Shown here: positions 32,764-43,367 of the stretch, piece after piece
How the letters are laid out: every line of letters begins with the position of its first letter
How positions within the stretch are numbered: the first letter of the stretch is position 1
Assembly (NCBI RefSeq): GCF_900091515.1
Contig: NZ_LT607410.1
Location: forward strand, 2,666,001 to 2,730,000
Source: Micromonospora purpureochromogenes
GTDB lineage: Bacteria > Actinomycetota > Actinomycetes > Mycobacteriales > Micromonosporaceae
Direction: 5' to 3'
DNA length: 64,000 bases
Made by a program: the position numbers and the translations under genes
Notes under the pieces: model-generated
What the model saw: only the letters and a program-made list of their open reading frames with translations
What the model was told of the DNA's origin: nothing
Database searches by the model: none

Positions 32764-35346
32764 ATGGGTTCCCGCAGTGCAAGTCTGCGCACCAAGGTTG
32801 TGGCCCTGCTGGTCTCGCTGGCCGCCCTCTGGGCTTTCGCGGCCTGGGTGACCCTGCGCGACGGTCTCAACGTGCTCGGCGTGCAGACGCTCGACGCGCA
32901 GGTCGCCGAGCCGAGCGAGTCGCTGCGCACCGAGCTGCAGCAGGAACGCCGGATGTCGGTGGCCTATCTCGGCCGGCCCAGCCAGGAGCAGGCGCAGCAG
33001 CTGCGCGAGCAGCGCCGGCGCAGCGAGGAACGCGCCGCGGAGTTCGCCGAGGCGGCCCGCAGCTCGCGGGCCCGGCTCGCCTCCAGCGACGAGCTGGTGA
33101 CGCGGATCGACGAGGTGGTCACCCGGCTCGACGCGCTGGGCCCGGTGCGGGACGCGGTGGCCACCCGCGCCGTCGATCGGGCCGGCGCCGCCGAGGCGTA
33201 CACCGGGGTCCTCGACTCGCTCTTCCGGGTGTACGCGTCGCTGGGCAAACTCGACGACGAGCAGATCGCCAAGGACACCGCCACCCTCACCCAGCTGGTC
33301 CGGGTGCGCGAACTGATGTCCCAGGAGGACGCCCTGTTCGCCGGGGTGGCCGCCGCCGGCCGGATCAACGACCGGGAGTACGCCCAGTTCGCCCGGCTGG
33401 TCGGCGCGCAACGGTTCCTCGCCGGCGAGGCGCTGGCCGAGCTGCCCGACGCCGACCGCGAACGGTACGCCCGGATGACCGAGGGGGAGGCCTTCGTCCG
33501 GCTGCGGTCCCTGGAGGACCGCCTGGTCCGCGACGGCCGCCCGAACGCGCCCCTGCCCGTGGATGCCGACGACTGGCAGAGCGCCATCGCTCCGGCGTTG
33601 CAGGAGCAGGAGGCCGCGGTCCTGGCCAGCGGCGACGCGCTGGTCGAGCGGGCCACCCCGGTGGCGATCTGGGTGATCATCCGGATGGTGCTCGCCGCCG
33701 GCCTCGGCCTGATCGCCGTCATCGCCTCGGTGGTCGTCTCGATCACCACCGCCCGCGCCCTGGTCCGCCAGCTGGAACGACTGCGCGAGGCCGCCTTCCG
33801 GCTGGCCAACGAGCGGCTGCCCGGGGTGGTGGAGCGGCTCGGCCACGGCGAGCAGGTCGACGTCGCCACGGAGGCACCGCCGCTGGAGTTCGGCGACGAC
33901 GAGATCGGCCAGGTGGGCAAGGCCTTCAACGTGGTGCAGGAGACCGCCGTGCGCACCGCGGTGGAGCAGGCCGAGCTGCGCCGCAACGTCCGCGAGGTGT
34001 TCCTCAGCCTGGCCCGGCGCACCCAGGCGCTGGTCCACCGTCAGCTCACCCTGCTCGACTCGATGGAGCGCCGGGAGCACGACGCCGAGGAGCTGGAGGA
34101 CCTGTTCCGGGTGGACCACCTGGCCACCCGGATGCGGCGCAACGCCGAGAACCTGATCGTGCTCTCCGGCTCGACCCCCGGTCGTGCCTGGCGGCGCAAC
34201 GTGCCCATGGTGGACGTGGTACGCGGCGCGGTCGCCGAGGTCGAGGACTACACCCGGGTCAACGTGCTGCCGCTGGGTTCCGTCTCGCTCGCCGGCCGGG
34301 CGGTCGGTGACGTCATCCACCTGCTGGCCGAGCTGGTCGAGAACGGGCTCAGCTTCTCGCCGCCGCACACCTCGGTGGAGGTGCGGGGCCAGCTGGTGGC
34401 CAACGGCTTCGCCATCGAGATCGAGGACCGGGGCCTCGGCATGACCGAGGAGGATCTGGCCGCCGCCAACCACCGCATCGTGGACCGCTCCGAGCTGAAC
34501 CTGGCCAACGCCTCCCGGCTCGGCCTGTACGTGGTCAGCCGGCTGACCGAGCGGCACGGCGTGAAGGTGCAGCTCAAGGAGTCCGCGTACGGCGGCACCA
34601 CGGCGGTGGTGCTGATCCCCCTGGACCTGGTGGAGACCGGCCAGGACCCGAACACCTCCGGCGGCTTCCCGGTCGGCACCGGGTCGGTCCCGCCGGTCCA
34701 CACCGGGTCGATCCCGCCGGTCGGCACCGGGTCGGTCCCGCCGGTCGCCGCCGGCGAGGGCGCGCCAACGGTCGGGGTCCCGGCAGCCGACAGCGACACC
34801 GCCGCGGACGGCGATCCGGTGGACACTCCGCCGGTGCCGGTCCGGGCTGGGATCGTGCCGTCGCCGTCCGCGTCGGGGCTACCCAGCCGGTCGCGGACCC
34901 GGCCTGGCCAGGGTGCCCTGACCGGTCCCACCGTGCCGACCGGCCTGCCGGCCACGGTGGCCCGGCCCGCCGCGCCGCAGCGGCCCGCGTCCGTCCCGAC
35001 GCCGGGCGACGCGGCCGTGCCGAACGCGGCCACCGAGGACCGGACGCCCGCCGGCACGGACGACCGGGCGCCCGCCGGCACGGACGACCGGGTGACGGAT
35101 TCCGGCCTGCCGGTGCGGGTACGGCAGGCGAACATCGTGCCGGAGCTGCGCGGCGAGCAGGCGGCGGAGGACGGCGACGCCGACGAGCAGGCCGCGCGCC
35201 CGCCGGAGCAGGTGCGCAGGATGATGAGCTCCTACCAGACGGGCACCCGGCGTGGCCGGACCGATGCCGCCCGCCTGCTGGGAGGTGCCGCCACCGGTGC
35301 GCGGCCCGGCGACGGGCCGGAGAACGGGGACGGTCAGGCGACCTGA
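32764..35346 (+). CDS. cvnA: Conservon sensor histidine-kinase-like protein CvnA
   Basis: An 860-residue membrane sensor. Two transmembrane helices, at about 12-33 and 302-330, flank an extracellular nitrate/nitrite-sensor-like helical domain (QQERRMSVAYLGRPS). A HAMP-like segment, a helical DHp-like part and a HATPase domain (LAELVENGLSFSPPHTSVEV, DRGLGMTEEDL) follow. There is no clear phosphoacceptor H-box, as in other CvnA/NarX-like conservon proteins. The last 240 residues are Pro/Thr/Gly-rich with short repeats (GTGSVPPV, PAGTDDRA). ATG 32764 follows GAGGGA; GTG 32734 is an alternative. First gene of cvnABCD. Confidence 0.88.
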   Translation: MGSRSASLRTKVVALLVSLAALWAFAAWVTLRDGLNVLGVQTLDAQVAEPSESLRTELQQERRMSVAYLGRPSQEQAQQLREQRRRSEERAAEFAEAARSSRARLASSDELVTRIDEVVTRLDALGPVRDAVATRAVDRAGAAEAYTGVLDSLFRVYASLGKLDDEQIAKDTATLTQLVRVRELMSQEDALFAGVAAAGRINDREYAQFARLVGAQRFLAGEALAELPDADRERYARMTEGEAFVRLRSLEDRLVRDGRPNAPLPVDADDWQSAIAPALQEQEAAVLASGDALVERATPVAIWVIIRMVLAAGLGLIAVIASVVVSITTARALVRQLERLREAAFRLANERLPGVVERLGHGEQVDVATEAPPLEFGDDEIGQVGKAFNVVQETAVRTAVEQAELRRNVREVFLSLARRTQALVHRQLTLLDSMERREHDAEELEDLFRVDHLATRMRRNAENLIVLSGSTPGRAWRRNVPMVDVVRGAVAEVEDYTRVNVLPLGSVSLAGRAVGDVIHLLAELVENGLSFSPPHTSVEVRGQLVANGFAIEIEDRGLGMTEEDLAAANHRIVDRSELNLANASRLGLYVVSRLTERHGVKVQLKESAYGGTTAVVLIPLDLVETGQDPNTSGGFPVGTGSVPPVHTGSIPPVGTGSVPPVAAGEGAPTVGVPAADSDTAADGDPVDTPPVPVRAGIVPSPSASGLPSRSRTRPGQGALTGPTVPTGLPATVARPAAPQRPASVPTPGDAAVPNAATEDRTPAGTDDRAPAGTDDRVTDSGLPVRVRQANIVPELRGEQAAEDGDADEQAARPPEQVRRMMSSYQTGTRRGRTDAARLLGGAATGARPGDGPENGDGQAT

Positions 35347-35432
35347 CGGCGGCGCGAGGAGAAGCGACCGCGCGACGGGACACGGCAACACCGACGTACG
35401 GCGACACCAGCCGGGGGAGAAGAGGACGACGA

Positions 35433-35855
35433 GTGGGGCAGAAGACGGCTTCGAGTGCCGACCTGACGTGGCTGCTGGACGATCTGGTCGGCCGGGTGAA
35501 GCAGGCCGAACACGCCGTGGCGCTCTCCTCCGACGGCCTGCTGATGGCCTCGTCGCGGGGGCTGAGCCGGGACGACGGTGAGCACCTGGCGGCGATGGCG
35601 GCCGGGATCCAGAGCCTGGCCCGGGGCGCGGGCAAGCGGTTCGGCGGCGGGCAGGTCCAGCAGACCATCATCGAGATGCAGTCGTCGTTCCTGTTCGTCA
35701 CGGCGGCCGGGCGCAACGCCTGCCTGGCGGTGCTCGCCGCCGAGGACGCCGACGTCGGCCTGATCGCCTACGAGATGGCGATGCTGGTAACCCGGGTGGG
35801 CAAGTTCGTCGCGTCGCCGACCCGGGGGCTCGACCAGCCGGCCGGCGGGAAGTAG
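35433..35855 (+). CDS. cvnB: Conservon roadblock/LC7 protein CvnB
   Basis: A 140-residue roadblock/LC7 (MglB-like) protein. The fold is evident from LTWLLDDLVGRVKQAEHAVALSS at the start, then ASSRGLSRDDGEHLAAMAAG and the central strand FLFVTAAGRNACLAVLA. In conservons CvnB partners the GTPase CvnD at the membrane, like MglB with MglA or Rag-type GTPase partners. The GTG start at 35433 lies after GAAGAGGACGAC. It follows cvnA by 86 bases and precedes cvnC by five. Confidence 0.92.
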   Translation: MGQKTASSADLTWLLDDLVGRVKQAEHAVALSSDGLLMASSRGLSRDDGEHLAAMAAGIQSLARGAGKRFGGGQVQQTIIEMQSSFLFVTAAGRNACLAVLAAEDADVGLIAYEMAMLVTRVGKFVASPTRGLDQPAGGK

Positions 35856-35860
35856 CGGCG

Positions 35861-36244
35861 ATGAGGGCCGAGGGCGGTTCCGAGGACAGGTGGGTGGACG
35901 ACCACGCCGGGCCGGTGGTCCGGCCGTACGCGGTCACCCGCGGCCGGGCCCGCCCGGTCACCGGCACGTTCGACCTCATCTCCCTGGTGACGGCGACCCG
36001 CGCCGACGCCGGCGCGGAGTCCGGCCTGGGCCCGGAGCACCTGGCGATCGTCGCGCTCTGCCAGCGGATGCAGTCCGTGGCGGAGGTCGCCGCCCATCTG
36101 GACCTGCCGGTGGGGACTGTCCGGGTCCTCCTGGGCGACCTGGTGGCCCGCGAACTGGTGATGGTGCGGCCGCCGCGCGGCGGCGCCGGCCTACCTGACG
36201 AGAGCGTCTTTAAGGCGGTGATCAATGGACTACGGGCACTCTGA
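35861..36244 (+). CDS. cvnC: Conservon DUF742 protein CvnC
   Basis: A 127-residue DUF742 protein with a winged-helix-like core: AIVALCQRMQSVAEVAAHLD then LPVGTVRVLLGDLVARELVM. The N terminus VVRPYAVTRGRARPV carries the typical RPYxxTxGR family motif. It is a cytosolic conservon component with unproved biochemical role. Its last 20 bases overlap the start of cvnD, the standard arrangement in conservons, indicating coupled translation. Confidence 0.92.
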   Translation: MRAEGGSEDRWVDDHAGPVVRPYAVTRGRARPVTGTFDLISLVTATRADAGAESGLGPEHLAIVALCQRMQSVAEVAAHLDLPVGTVRVLLGDLVARELVMVRPPRGGAGLPDESVFKAVINGLRAL

Positions 36245-36827
36245 CCGGCCGGCGGGAGCGCCGCCGCTGCCCACCGCGATCAAGATTCTGATCGCCGGCG
36301 GCTTCGGCGCGGGCAAGACCACCATGGTCGGCTCGGTGAGCGAGACCAGGCCGCTGCGGACCGAGGAGGTGCTGACCGAGACGGGCATCGGGGTCGACGA
36401 CCTGTCCGGCGTGGAGGACAAGACCACCACTACGGTGGCGATGGACTTCGGCCGGATCACCATCAGCGACGACCTGGTGCTCTACCTCTTCGGCACCCCC
36501 GGTCAGGACCGGTTCTGGTTCGTCTGGGACGAGCTGGCCCTGGGCGCGATCGGGGCGGTGGTGCTGGCGGACACCCGCCGGCTGGCCGACTGCTTCCCCT
36601 CGATCGACTACTTCGAGGAGCGGGGCACCCCGTTCGTGGTGGCGGTGAACTGCTTCGAGGACGCCCGGCGCTACCAGCTGGACGAGGTGCAGGCCGCGCT
36701 CAACCTGGACCCGGGCGTGCCGGTGCTGCTCTGCGACGCCCGGCAGCGGGAGTCCAGCCGGGACGTGCTGGTCACGCTCATGGAGCACGCCATGAAGACC
36801 CGGGAGGCCCGCCGCCGGGAGGACTGA
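36225..36827 (+). CDS. cvnD: Conservon small GTPase CvnD
   Basis: A 200-residue Ras-like GTPase. The P-loop is GGFGAGKTTMVGS near residue 25, followed by the switch region TTTTVAMDFGRI, G3 as LFGTPGQDRF, and G4-like VAVNCFEDAR (N instead of the NKxD consensus, common in CvnD). It should cycle with CvnB as co-regulator. No conservon P450 (cvnE) follows; instead the terpenoid P450 lies upstream of cvnA. The operon ends here; the next 75 bases hold no feature. Confidence 0.93.
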   Translation: MDYGHSDRPAGAPPLPTAIKILIAGGFGAGKTTMVGSVSETRPLRTEEVLTETGIGVDDLSGVEDKTTTTVAMDFGRITISDDLVLYLFGTPGQDRFWFVWDELALGAIGAVVLADTRRLADCFPSIDYFEERGTPFVVAVNCFEDARRYQLDEVQAALNLDPGVPVLLCDARQRESSRDVLVTLMEHAMKTREARRRED

Positions 36828-36902
36828 CCCGCGCGATCGACACCTTTTGCGGCGTGTCGCGGTGTCCAGCTACCGGATACGGCGACACGCTCTCCACAGT
36901 TC

Positions 36903-37073
36903 GTGGCACCGATCATCGTCCGCGTGATTCGCGAGATGTGCGACCGGCATCCATCCCACGGGTGGACCTGGATCGAGGGCTACCAGCTCGAACCCGGGGT
37001 CTCGCGACCACCAAGCGTGAGCTGTTCGTGCTGGTCGAGGGGTCCGCCGCGAGCGCGGCCGGCCGTCGCCGAG
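36903..37073 (+). pseudogene. Possible decayed coding fragment between cvnD and vapC
   Basis: From GTG 36903 one frame reads APIIVRVIREMCDRHPSHGW then TWIEGYQLEPG, which looks protein-like. After about 36990 the plausible text continues in another frame (TTKRELFVLVEGSA), as if a frameshift had occurred. It then runs into vapC without a sensible end. I take it as a relic of a small gene, but cannot name the family. It could also be chance coding in high-GC DNA. Confidence 0.3.
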
Positions 37074-37448
37074 TCAAGCCACCAGGACAGGCACGTCGTA
37101 CTTCTGAATGTGTGCATCACGCGTCATCAGGGTGAGCCCCTCGCACTGCGCCTGCGCGATCAGCATGCGGTCGAACGGATCGCGGTGGATCGGTGGGAGC
37201 CGCCCGGCGGCCACGGCGTGGTGGTGGCGGATGGGCAGCTCCCGCAAGTCCGCGTCCCGGACTTGCTCGGCGAGGTCGACTGGACCGGGAAGCTTCCCCA
37301 GTGACTGCTTGATGGCGATTTCCCAGACCGTGACCGGGCTGGCGTAAACCTCGGACTCCACGTCGATGCGGTCCTTGAGCTCGTCCGAGAAGGTGGGGTC
37401 GTCGGTGAGCCACCACAGCACCACGTGGGTGTCCAGCAGCAGCCTCAT
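37074..37448 (-). CDS. vapC: PIN-domain ribonuclease toxin (VapC-like)
   Basis: A 124-residue PIN-domain protein, a probable RNA-cleaving toxin. Acidic active-site residues are seen in LLLDTHVVLWWL (Asp5), VTVWEIAIKQSLGKL (Glu near 44), DPFDRMLIAQA (Asp near 90) and LMTRDAHIQKYDVPV (Asp near 110). The ATG overlaps the stop of the antitoxin gene upstream (ATGA), the typical antitoxin-first arrangement. Confidence 0.92.
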   Translation of the reverse strand: MRLLLDTHVVLWWLTDDPTFSDELKDRIDVESEVYASPVTVWEIAIKQSLGKLPGPVDLAEQVRDADLRELPIRHHHAVAAGRLPPIHRDPFDRMLIAQAQCEGLTLMTRDAHIQKYDVPVLVA

Positions 37449-37690
37449 CCGAAGTCCCGGGCGATCGCCTCGTTCACCTCGTCGGAGTCCCAGTCTGCGG
37501 GCAGCGTCACCCGGCCGCGCAGTGATCCCCGCCCACTGCGGCGCCTCGCGCGTAGCGGGATGACCTTGGCGACCGGAGTGCCGGCACGGCTGATGACGAT
37601 CTCTTCGCCGTGCTCCACCCGCTCGATGATCCGCGACAGGTTCGTCTCGGCGTCATGAATGTTGAACTGTTCCGCAGCCTCACCTGACAC
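37445..37690 (-). CDS. vapB: Phd/YefM-family antitoxin
   Basis: An 81-residue antitoxin. The N-terminal Phd/YefM DNA-binding domain includes FNIHDAETNLSRIIERVEHG and EEIVISRAGTPVAKVIPL, and the C-terminal part (ADWDSDEVNEAIARDFG) is the likely toxin-binding tail. GTG 37690 is preceded by GGAGGTG. The pair should autoregulate through the DNA-binding domain; I see no obvious operator in the 70 bases before the acnA terminator. Confidence 0.9.
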   Translation of the reverse strand: MSGEAAEQFNIHDAETNLSRIIERVEHGEEIVISRAGTPVAKVIPLRARRRSGRGSLRGRVTLPADWDSDEVNEAIARDFG

Positions 37691-37760
37691 CGGACACCTC
37701 CCTAGCTGACAGGCTAGCCCGCTGCCGGCTTGAGGGCGAGCACCCGCCAGCGGAGTCGGC

Positions 37761-37798
37761 GAAGGGCCGTTCCCCGCGAGTGCGGGGAACGGCCCTTC
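37761..37798 (-). terminator. Terminator of acnA, 17-bp perfect stem
   Basis: GAAGGGCCGTTCCCCGC at 37761-37777 pairs with GCGGGGAACGGCCCTTC at 37782-37798 (loop GAGT), 12 bases after the acnA stop on the minus strand. Confidence 0.88.
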
Positions 37799-37810
37799 GG
37801 CGGTACGACG

Positions 37811-40645
<2,835 letters not shown>

Positions 40646-40754
40646 GTCGTACTCCTTCACACCAGCGACCGTGAGTAGTCCTGAGCAGTCTGTCGCACCG
40701 GCCGGAGCGCCGCCCAGGTTAGGTGACACTTACCGCCGATTCTCGTCATCAACA

Positions 40755-40772
40755 AAACCGTACGTCCGTCTT
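40755..40772. promoter_or_regulatory. Candidate AcnR operator, acnA site
   Basis: AAACCGTACGTCCGTCTT lies 110 bases upstream of the acnA start, between acnA and the divergent VOC gene. It equals the motif upstream of acnR (24494-24511) at 16 of 18 positions; the left half CCGTACGT is intact, the right half has two changes, as might be expected of a weaker site. Confidence 0.55.
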
Positions 40773-40820
40773 GCTATTCGCGCAACCTCGTGCCAAGGTT
40801 CGGGACGAGGAGGTGCCACC

Positions 40821-41180
40821 ATGATCCATCACGTCCTGCTCGCCTGCCCACGCGGCTCCGAGGACGCCTCCCGGGCCTTTTACGCCGGCCTGCTCGGCCT
40901 GGTCGAGAAGCCCAAACCGCCGGCCCTCGCCGCCCGCGGTGGTTGCTGGTTCACCGGGTACGGCGCGGAGCTGCACCTGGGCGTCGAGGACACCTTCCGC
41001 CCCGCCCGCAAGGCGCACCCGGCCCTGCTCCGCCCCGACCTGGACGACCTCGCCGCCCGGCTGGCCGCCGCCGGACACCCGGTCACCTGGGGTGACGACG
41101 AGCTGCCCGGGATGCGGCGCTTCCACACCGAGGACCCGCACGGCAACCGGCTGGAGTTCGTCGCCCCGATCCCCGGCTGA
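40821..41180 (+). CDS. VOC (glyoxalase/bleomycin-resistance) superfamily protein
   Basis: A 119-residue single-domain vicinal oxygen chelate protein. The fold is shown by IHHVLLACPRGSEDASRAFY at the start (His as first metal ligand), ELHLGVEDTFRPARKAHPAL in the middle, and the terminal FHTEDPHGNRLEFVAPIPG with the D-P-x-G-N-xx-E pattern and last-ligand Glu. The reaction is unknown; relatives include lyases, dioxygenases and antibiotic-binding proteins. ATG 40821 follows GAGGAGGTGCC. Confidence 0.87.
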   Translation: MIHHVLLACPRGSEDASRAFYAGLLGLVEKPKPPALAARGGCWFTGYGAELHLGVEDTFRPARKAHPALLRPDLDDLAARLAAAGHPVTWGDDELPGMRRFHTEDPHGNRLEFVAPIPG

Positions 41181-41305
41181 CCGCCGCCGGTCCGCGCCGG
41201 CCGTTCCGTTCCCACGGGGGTGAGCGGGGCGGCCGAGCCGCCGAGCACCCCACCCGGCCACGGCGGCGGGGGTAGGGTTCGAGGTCGGATCGGAAGGGGT
41301 GGCGG

Positions 41306-41962
41306 GTGGTCGACGTACAGCACTGGCTCTCCGCGCTGCCCCCGGTCGCGGTCTATCTGATCGTCGCCGGGGTGATCGGTGTCGAGAGCATGGGTGTCCC
41401 GCTCCCCGGCGAGATCGTGCTGGTCAGCTCGGCCCTGCTGGCCGCCGCCGGGGTGGTCGAGCCGGAGTGGGTGGCCGGCGCCGCCGCGTTCGGCGCCATC
41501 CTCGGCGACTCCATCGGGTACGCGGTGGGCCGGCGCGGCGGCCGTCCGCTGCTGGCCCGGTTGGGGCGGCGCTTCCCCCGACATCTCGGCCCCACACAGC
41601 TCGCCCGGGCCGAGCAGAGCTTCGCCCGGCACGGCGTCTGGGCGGTCTTCTTCGGCCGCTTCGTCGCGTTGCTGCGCATCCTGGCCGGGCCCCTCGCGGG
41701 CGCGCTGCACGTGCCGTACCGCCGGTTCCTGGTCGCCAACGCGGCCGGCGGCCTGGTCTGGGCCTTCGGCACGACCTACCTGCTCTACACCGTCGGCCGG
41801 GCCGCCGAGCACTGGCTCAAGGACATCTCCTGGGCCGGCCTGGTCCTCGCGGTGCTGGCTGGGCTGGGCAGCACCTGGTGGCTGCGGCGCCGGGCCCGGC
41901 ACCTGGACCAGGACCCCGCGTCGGAGCCGGCCGAGCCGGTCCGGGCCGGCCGCGACGGCTGA
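41306..41962 (+). CDS. DedA-family membrane protein
   Basis: A 218-residue DedA (SNARE-associated/VTT) protein with about five membrane segments. Hallmarks are AGVIGVESMGVPLPGEIVLV (membrane-embedded glutamate and Pro-Gly-Glu), the GDSIGYAVGRRGGRPLLARL stretch, and FFGRFVALLRILAGPLAGAL (R-x-x-P/A-G-type region). DedA proteins are lipid-scramblase-like and needed for envelope homeostasis. GTG at 41306. It ends at a bidirectional hairpin. Confidence 0.9.
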   Translation: MVDVQHWLSALPPVAVYLIVAGVIGVESMGVPLPGEIVLVSSALLAAAGVVEPEWVAGAAAFGAILGDSIGYAVGRRGGRPLLARLGRRFPRHLGPTQLARAEQSFARHGVWAVFFGRFVALLRILAGPLAGALHVPYRRFLVANAAGGLVWAFGTTYLLYTVGRAAEHWLKDISWAGLVLAVLAGLGSTWWLRRRARHLDQDPASEPAEPVRAGRDG

Positions 41963-41986
41963 CCCCGGTCCCACCAGAGACGACGA

Positions 41987-42016
41987 AAGGGCCGGCCCCG
42001 GGTGGGGCCGGCCCTT
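41987..42016. terminator. Bidirectional hairpin terminator
   Basis: AAGGGCCGGCCCC at 41987-41999 pairs with GGGGCCGGCCCTT at 42004-42016, flanked by CGACGAA and TGTCGTT. It separates the convergent dedA and C39 peptidase genes. Confidence 0.88.
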
Positions 42017-42028
42017 GTCGTTGGTGGG

Positions 42029-42688
42029 TCAGGAGGCGGCGGAGTAGCCGCGGGTGGCGATCCAGTCGGCGAGGTTGTCGACGGTGATCCGGTAGGAGGC
42101 CTGCTCGGGGTTGGCGGAGTCGGCGATGGTGACGGTGTTGCCGCCGTCGCGGTAGCCGATGACGCTGATGTAGTGCCCGCCTTCGAAGGAGTGGGTGGTG
42201 CCGTCGGTGTCGGTGGTGGTGCCGGCGATGTTGGCGACCACGGCGCGGCCGTCGTCGATGGTGCGGACGATGTCGGTGCGCAGCTTGTCGGTCTGCTTGC
42301 GGTCGGCCTTGCTGTCGCGGATCTCCACCGAGCGGTAGGCGTTCTTCTTGCCGGTTTCCTTGTTCAGTACCGGGGTGATGTCGTTGATGCTGTTGGTGCC
42401 GTCCTCGGTGGTGCCCATCTCCTTGGCCATGGCGTCGACGTCGATGTCCTTGCCCTGTACGGAGAGGGCGTTGCGGGTGGCGGCGGGGCCGCAGTAGTAG
42501 AAGTTCGGCTGGGCCTGGTAGCGCACGTTGAGCTCCCGCTCACCGTGCGACTTGCGGTCGGCCTGCACGGTGGTGGTGGCCTGGGTGGGGGCGGCGTGCG
42601 CGGCGAGGGCCGGGCCGGCGATCCCACCGGCGGTGGCGGCAACACCAGCGAAGGTCAGGGCGGTCTTGCGGATCAGATCGGTACGCAT
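42029..42688 (-). CDS. Secreted C39-family cysteine peptidase-like protein
   Basis: A 219-residue secreted protein. A signal peptide (residues 1-33, MRTDLIRKTALTFAGVAAT then AGGIAGPALAAHA) precedes a C39_2 papain-like domain. The catalytic Cys is in NFYYCGPAATRNAL near residue 66, the His in SFEGGHYISVIGYR near residue 171, and the Asp in VTIADSANPEQ. The C39 fold includes bacteriocin-leader peptidases, but this soluble stand-alone form has no known substrate. The start ATG 42688 precedes the signal peptide directly. Three copies of a 62-63 bp repeat lie upstream. Confidence 0.87.
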   Translation of the reverse strand: MRTDLIRKTALTFAGVAATAGGIAGPALAAHAAPTQATTTVQADRKSHGERELNVRYQAQPNFYYCGPAATRNALSVQGKDIDVDAMAKEMGTTEDGTNSINDITPVLNKETGKKNAYRSVEIRDSKADRKQTDKLRTDIVRTIDDGRAVVANIAGTTTDTDGTTHSFEGGHYISVIGYRDGGNTVTIADSANPEQASYRITVDNLADWIATRGYSAAS

Positions 42689-42810
42689 GAGGGGTGCACC
42701 TTTCGATCGGGGGACACACGCACACCGCCGGGGGACGGCAGGGCGCGTTGCAAGGAAGTCAAAGAAGAGGGATCCCGGCGGCCGCACGAAAGGGCTCTGC
42801 TCGGGTGTCC

Positions 42811-42975
42811 GGGGGGATGTAACCAGCCCGGCGGGCTGCGCATTCCACAGGCCCGGGGTGGGGCCAGGGTGCCGGGGGATGTAACCAGCCCGGCCGGCTC
42901 CGCATTCCACAGGCCGGGGGCCTGCTCGGATGTGCCGGGGGATGTAACCAACCGGGGTGGGCCGGCATTCCGCCG
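42811..42975. repeat. Three direct repeats of 62-63 bp upstream of the C39 gene
   Basis: The core GGGGATGTAACCA occurs at 42813-42825, 42875-42887 and 42938-42950. Each core is followed by a GC-rich dyad (CAGCCCGGCGGGCTG in the first copy) and a GCATTCC(ACAGGCC) tail. The spacings are 62 and 63 bases, close to six helical turns. The repeats lie 125-290 bases upstream of the C39 start. They may be iterated binding sites or a tandemly multiplied hairpin; no protein is encoded. Confidence 0.8.
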
Positions 42976-43317
42976 GACCTGACCCTCCGGCCTACCGTCC
43001 GGGCCGGGGCCACCGCGGTCTGCCATGTACAACGACCCCGCCCCGCCACCCATTCCACCCCCGGCGGGCCCCGACCAGCCGACGCCGCAGCCCAGACCGG
43101 ACATCCGGGCCGCGACCACCTCACCCGGAACCGGACATTCGGGCCGCGAACCGGCAGGGTGGGGGTGACGACCTCGGTCGAGGTGTCGGCGCTGGCTACC
43201 GGGCCCCATGCCCCGGGTGACGCTTTCGCACCCGGCCGGGCCGCGCAACGTCGCCGCGTGGCGTCTGACGCGGCGGGGGGCCTGCCCGCGCCGACGCGTG
43301 CCGATCCGGCCGCGCCA
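42976..43317. other. Gap without recognisable gene
   Basis: I see no supported gene in these 340 bases. An ATG at 43025 opens a 47-residue Pro-rich frame (MYNDPAPPPIPPPAGPD...), resembling the N terminus of a Pro-rich membrane protein but with no continuation. A near-duplicate string ACCGGACATCCGGGCCGCGA / ACCGGACATTCGGGCCGCGA lies at about 43100-43150. Confidence 0.4.
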
Positions 43318-43350
43318 GGGCCTGCCCGGCGGATCATGCCGGACAGGCCC
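43318..43350 (-). terminator. Hairpin after the DUF1062 gene
   Basis: GGGCCTGCCCGGC at 43318-43330 pairs with GCCGGACAGGCCC at 43338-43350 (12 of 13 positions), 18 bases after the stop on the minus strand. Confidence 0.7.
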
Positions 43351-43367
43351 GTGGTCCCGAGGAGGGC

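Noticed and set aside
42813..42950. CRISPR array
   Set aside because: Only three units with spacers that are themselves partly repeated and no cas genes; the unit is not a uniform 28-37 bp repeat.
43025..43168. 47-residue Pro-rich ORF (MYNDPAPPP...)
   Set aside because: No good ribosome-binding site, no continuation into a membrane domain and no family; Pro-rich text is frequent by chance at this GC content.
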